A stretch of 25,669 nucleotides of DNA. Origin: Pseudaquidulcibacter sp964443435 (GTDB lineage: Bacteria; Pseudomonadota; Alphaproteobacteria; Caulobacterales; Aquidulcibacteraceae). The DNA lies in the NCBI GenBank assembly GCA_964443435.1, contig CAYUCW010000033.1, forward strand, positions 1 to 25,669. The letters run 5' to 3'. Shown piece by piece: positions 23,750 to 25,669 of the stretch (positions are counted from its first letter, which is position 1; every line of letters begins with the position of its first letter). Made by a program: the position numbers and the translations under genes. The notes below the pieces were generated by a model. That model was not told where the DNA came from, did not search any database, and worked only from the letters and a program-made list of their open reading frames with translations.

Positions 23750-25540
23750 ATGACGGCGAAATTATTTGGCATTGAAAATTCATTAAAAGGCCAAAAATGG
23801 ATTGCTCCTAATTATGATATTAATGAATATAATAATTATAAAAGACAAAATCTAAGCGATATAGAAGCTCGGATTTTATCTTTAAGAAAATTTCCGATTG
23901 AAAAAATCGAAGATTTATTAAATCCCAAGCTTAAAACCCAAATGCCAGATCCAAATTGTCTTTTAAATATGGATTTGGCGGTACAAGCGATTATCGAAGC
24001 AATTGATAAAAATTCACAAATTACAATATTTGCAGATTATGACGTTGATGGCGGCACTTCGGCGGCAATATTAACAACTTGGTTTAACCATATCGGGATT
24101 AATACTAATATTTTTGTTCCCGATAGAATCAAAGACGGCTATGGCCCTAGCCCCCAATTAATGCGCGCGATAAAGGAAAAAGGGACAGACCTTCTTATAA
24201 GTGTAGATTGCGGTGCGGCGGCGCATTCTGCATTAGAGGAAGCCTTTAAAATTGGGCTTGATGTTGTGGTTTTTGACCATCATTTAATGCAAGGGGAAAT
24301 TCCCCCATCAAAAGCGATTGTTAATCCTAATAATCCCGAAGATACATCTGGGCTTGGTAATCTAACGGCGGCGGGGGTGTGCTTTATGGCAATTGTCGCC
24401 CTTGATAGGGAATGGCGAAGGCTTGGAAGAACTAATAATAATTTTAGTGCAATGGAATTATTAGATTTAGTGGCTTTGGGTACAATTTGCGATGTTGCGC
24501 CTTTAACTGATTTAAATCGTGTTTTTGTGGCGCAAGGTCAAAAAATACTTGGAAAATTGCCACGCGCTGGGCTTGCGGCATTATCAAGCGTTGCAGGTCT
24601 TAAAAAGGCAGGCAATGTCTTTGCCGCCGCTTGGGTATTTGGCCCAAGACTTAATGCAGGTGGAAGGATCGGCGATTCAAGCCTTACTGTAAGATTGCTT
24701 ACAACCATTGACGAAGAAGAAGCGCATAATTTATCTTTGCAGCTTGAAACCTTAAATGCCGAACGCCGCGCAATAGAAGCAGGTATTATAGAAGAAGCAA
24801 TTCTGCAAATCGAAAGCGGTAAAGCAGGGGATAAAAATAATGCCGTTTTATTACTTGGCGCCAAAGGTTGGCACCCTGGGATTCTTGGCATTGTCGCAGG
24901 GCGCATGAAAGAAAGATATAATCGCCCTTGTATTATTATAGGCTCGGTCAATATTGATGATGAAATCGCAAAAGGCTCTGGGCGCTCTATTGAAGGGGTA
25001 AATCTTGGAATGGCTGTAAAGGCCCTTGTTGATAAAGGGCTTATCCATTCGGGCGGTGGTCATGCAATGGCAGCCGGCCTAAGTATGAATTTTTCTGACA
25101 TTGAAATCGTCCGTGAAGAAATCAATAGACTTGTAGAATCTGATACTTTTTCCGCCCTTGAATCCCAAAGCCAAAGCATTGATGCAATTGTTTCATGCAG
25201 TTCCATTTCAATTGATATTTTAGACTCTCTCGATAGGCTTGGGCCTTTTGGTACAGGTTGGCAAGAGCCTTTGTTTTGTGTCGCAAATGCAAGAATTATC
25301 AAGACAGATACTCTTAACGGCGGTCACTTACGCATTGTTTTTACTGATGATTCTGATGTTACTATTGCCGGTATTTGTTTTGGCGCAATGGGCACGAAAC
25401 TGGGTGAAGGAATATTGTCAAAAAGGAAGCTGCATTTAATTATTCGTTTGAAACGCGATGAATGGCGTGGTTCAAACACGGTTCAAGCTGAAATAATTGA
25501 CGCTTGTTATGCGTTTGATGCAGTTGAGCACTTGCATTAA
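23750..25540 (+). CDS. recJ: Single-strand-specific exonuclease RecJ
   Basis: RecJ degrades single-stranded DNA 5' to 3' in recombination, mismatch and base-excision repair. The 596-residue protein has the DHH phosphoesterase motifs in order: FADYDVDGGTSAAIL, SVDCGAAAHSALEEA, VVFDHHLM, and the DHHA1 domain ending in HSGGGHAMAAGL, then an OB-like C-terminal region with SLDRLGPFGTGWQEPLF. All metal-binding Asp and His of the family are visible. The ATG at 23750 follows GGAAAAATT. It closes the alaC-hom-glpX-recJ string and is followed 48 bases later by tRNA-Glu. Confidence 0.96.
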   Translation: MTAKLFGIENSLKGQKWIAPNYDINEYNNYKRQNLSDIEARILSLRKFPIEKIEDLLNPKLKTQMPDPNCLLNMDLAVQAIIEAIDKNSQITIFADYDVDGGTSAAILTTWFNHIGINTNIFVPDRIKDGYGPSPQLMRAIKEKGTDLLISVDCGAAAHSALEEAFKIGLDVVVFDHHLMQGEIPPSKAIVNPNNPEDTSGLGNLTAAGVCFMAIVALDREWRRLGRTNNNFSAMELLDLVALGTICDVAPLTDLNRVFVAQGQKILGKLPRAGLAALSSVAGLKKAGNVFAAAWVFGPRLNAGGRIGDSSLTVRLLTTIDEEEAHNLSLQLETLNAERRAIEAGIIEEAILQIESGKAGDKNNAVLLLGAKGWHPGILGIVAGRMKERYNRPCIIIGSVNIDDEIAKGSGRSIEGVNLGMAVKALVDKGLIHSGGGHAMAAGLSMNFSDIEIVREEINRLVESDTFSALESQSQSIDAIVSCSSISIDILDSLDRLGPFGTGWQEPLFCVANARIIKTDTLNGGHLRIVFTDDSDVTIAGICFGAMGTKLGEGILSKRKLHLIIRLKRDEWRGSNTVQAEIIDACYAFDAVEHLH

Positions 25541-25588
25541 AAAAAGTGACGCTATATAGAAACGCCATCGCTGAACAAGCTGATTTGC

Positions 25589-25663
25589 GGCTCCTTCGTC
25601 TATCGGCTAGGACGCCTGATTTTCATTCAGGAAAGACGGGTTCGACTCCCGTAGGAGCTGCCA
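25589..25663 (+). tRNA. tRNA-Glu (anticodon TTC)
   Basis: A 75-base tRNA with encoded CCA. The acceptor arms GGCTCCT and AGGAGCT pair with one G-U at the end. The anticodon stem CCTGA/TCAGG encloses TTTTCAT, giving the anticodon TTC at 25622-25624, which reads GAA and GAG. The T arm has GGGTTCGACTCCC. The identity agrees with the usual proteobacterial tRNA-Glu sequence. Confidence 0.97.
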
Positions 25664-25669
25664 CTTTAT

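Overview
The window is chromosomal DNA of a low-GC alphaproteobacterium. The lineage is shown by a clear MipZ (the division-site ATPase of non-Rickettsiales Alphaproteobacteria), by an SpmX-like degenerate muramidase with a C-terminal membrane anchor, by the gene string alaC-hom-glpX-recJ, and by a class I PHA synthase, a MgtE transporter and a TadG-type protein. Genes are AT-rich, dense, and quite often start with TTG. No phage, IS element or CRISPR array is seen. A run of 100 N inside dxs marks this as draft or metagenome-derived sequence; the order cannot be fixed from the window.

Layout. 1-3.2 kb: a minus-strand string (L,D-transpeptidase, lipB, membrane-anchored unknown), a lone short FliN, and an unknown minus-strand gene pair of 56 and 142 codons. 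3.36-3.55 kb: tRNA-Leu(GAG) followed by two hairpin repeats. 3.6-6.3 kb: mgtE and the SpmX-like gene. 6.3-9.4 kb: a minus-strand group with an outer-membrane barrel protein, a cNMP-domain patatin phospholipase and an exported unknown. 9.5-13.3 kb: an exported unknown, mipZ and a large TadG-like protein ending in a jelly-roll-like domain. 13.5-17.5 kb: a histidine phosphatase, then xseB-ispA-dxs. 17.5-20.3 kb: a small unknown ORF behind a hairpin that hides its ribosome binding site, phaC on the minus strand, and a small lipoprotein. 20.3-25.5 kb: alaC-hom-glpX-recJ, closed by tRNA-Glu(TTC).

How the genes fit together. dxs and ispA supply and elongate isoprenoid precursors. alaC and hom handle amino-acid nitrogen and the aspartate-family branch to threonine and methionine. 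glpX belongs to gluconeogenesis and phaC to carbon storage. mipZ and the SpmX-like protein point to a Caulobacter-type programme of pole and division-site placement, and FliN and the TadG-like protein suggest flagella and surface structures made elsewhere in the genome.

Points most worth a second look: the SpmX-like protein, which has Leu at the catalytic Asp position; the gap in dxs, which is almost certainly padding over a 10-base contig overlap; two predicted 5' RNA structures that cover translation starts; the uncharacterised 56/142-codon pair; and GlpX with altered active-site motifs. No intergenic stretch exceeds about 300 bases. The longest, 3446-3657, holds only the two hairpin repeats and the mgtE leader.
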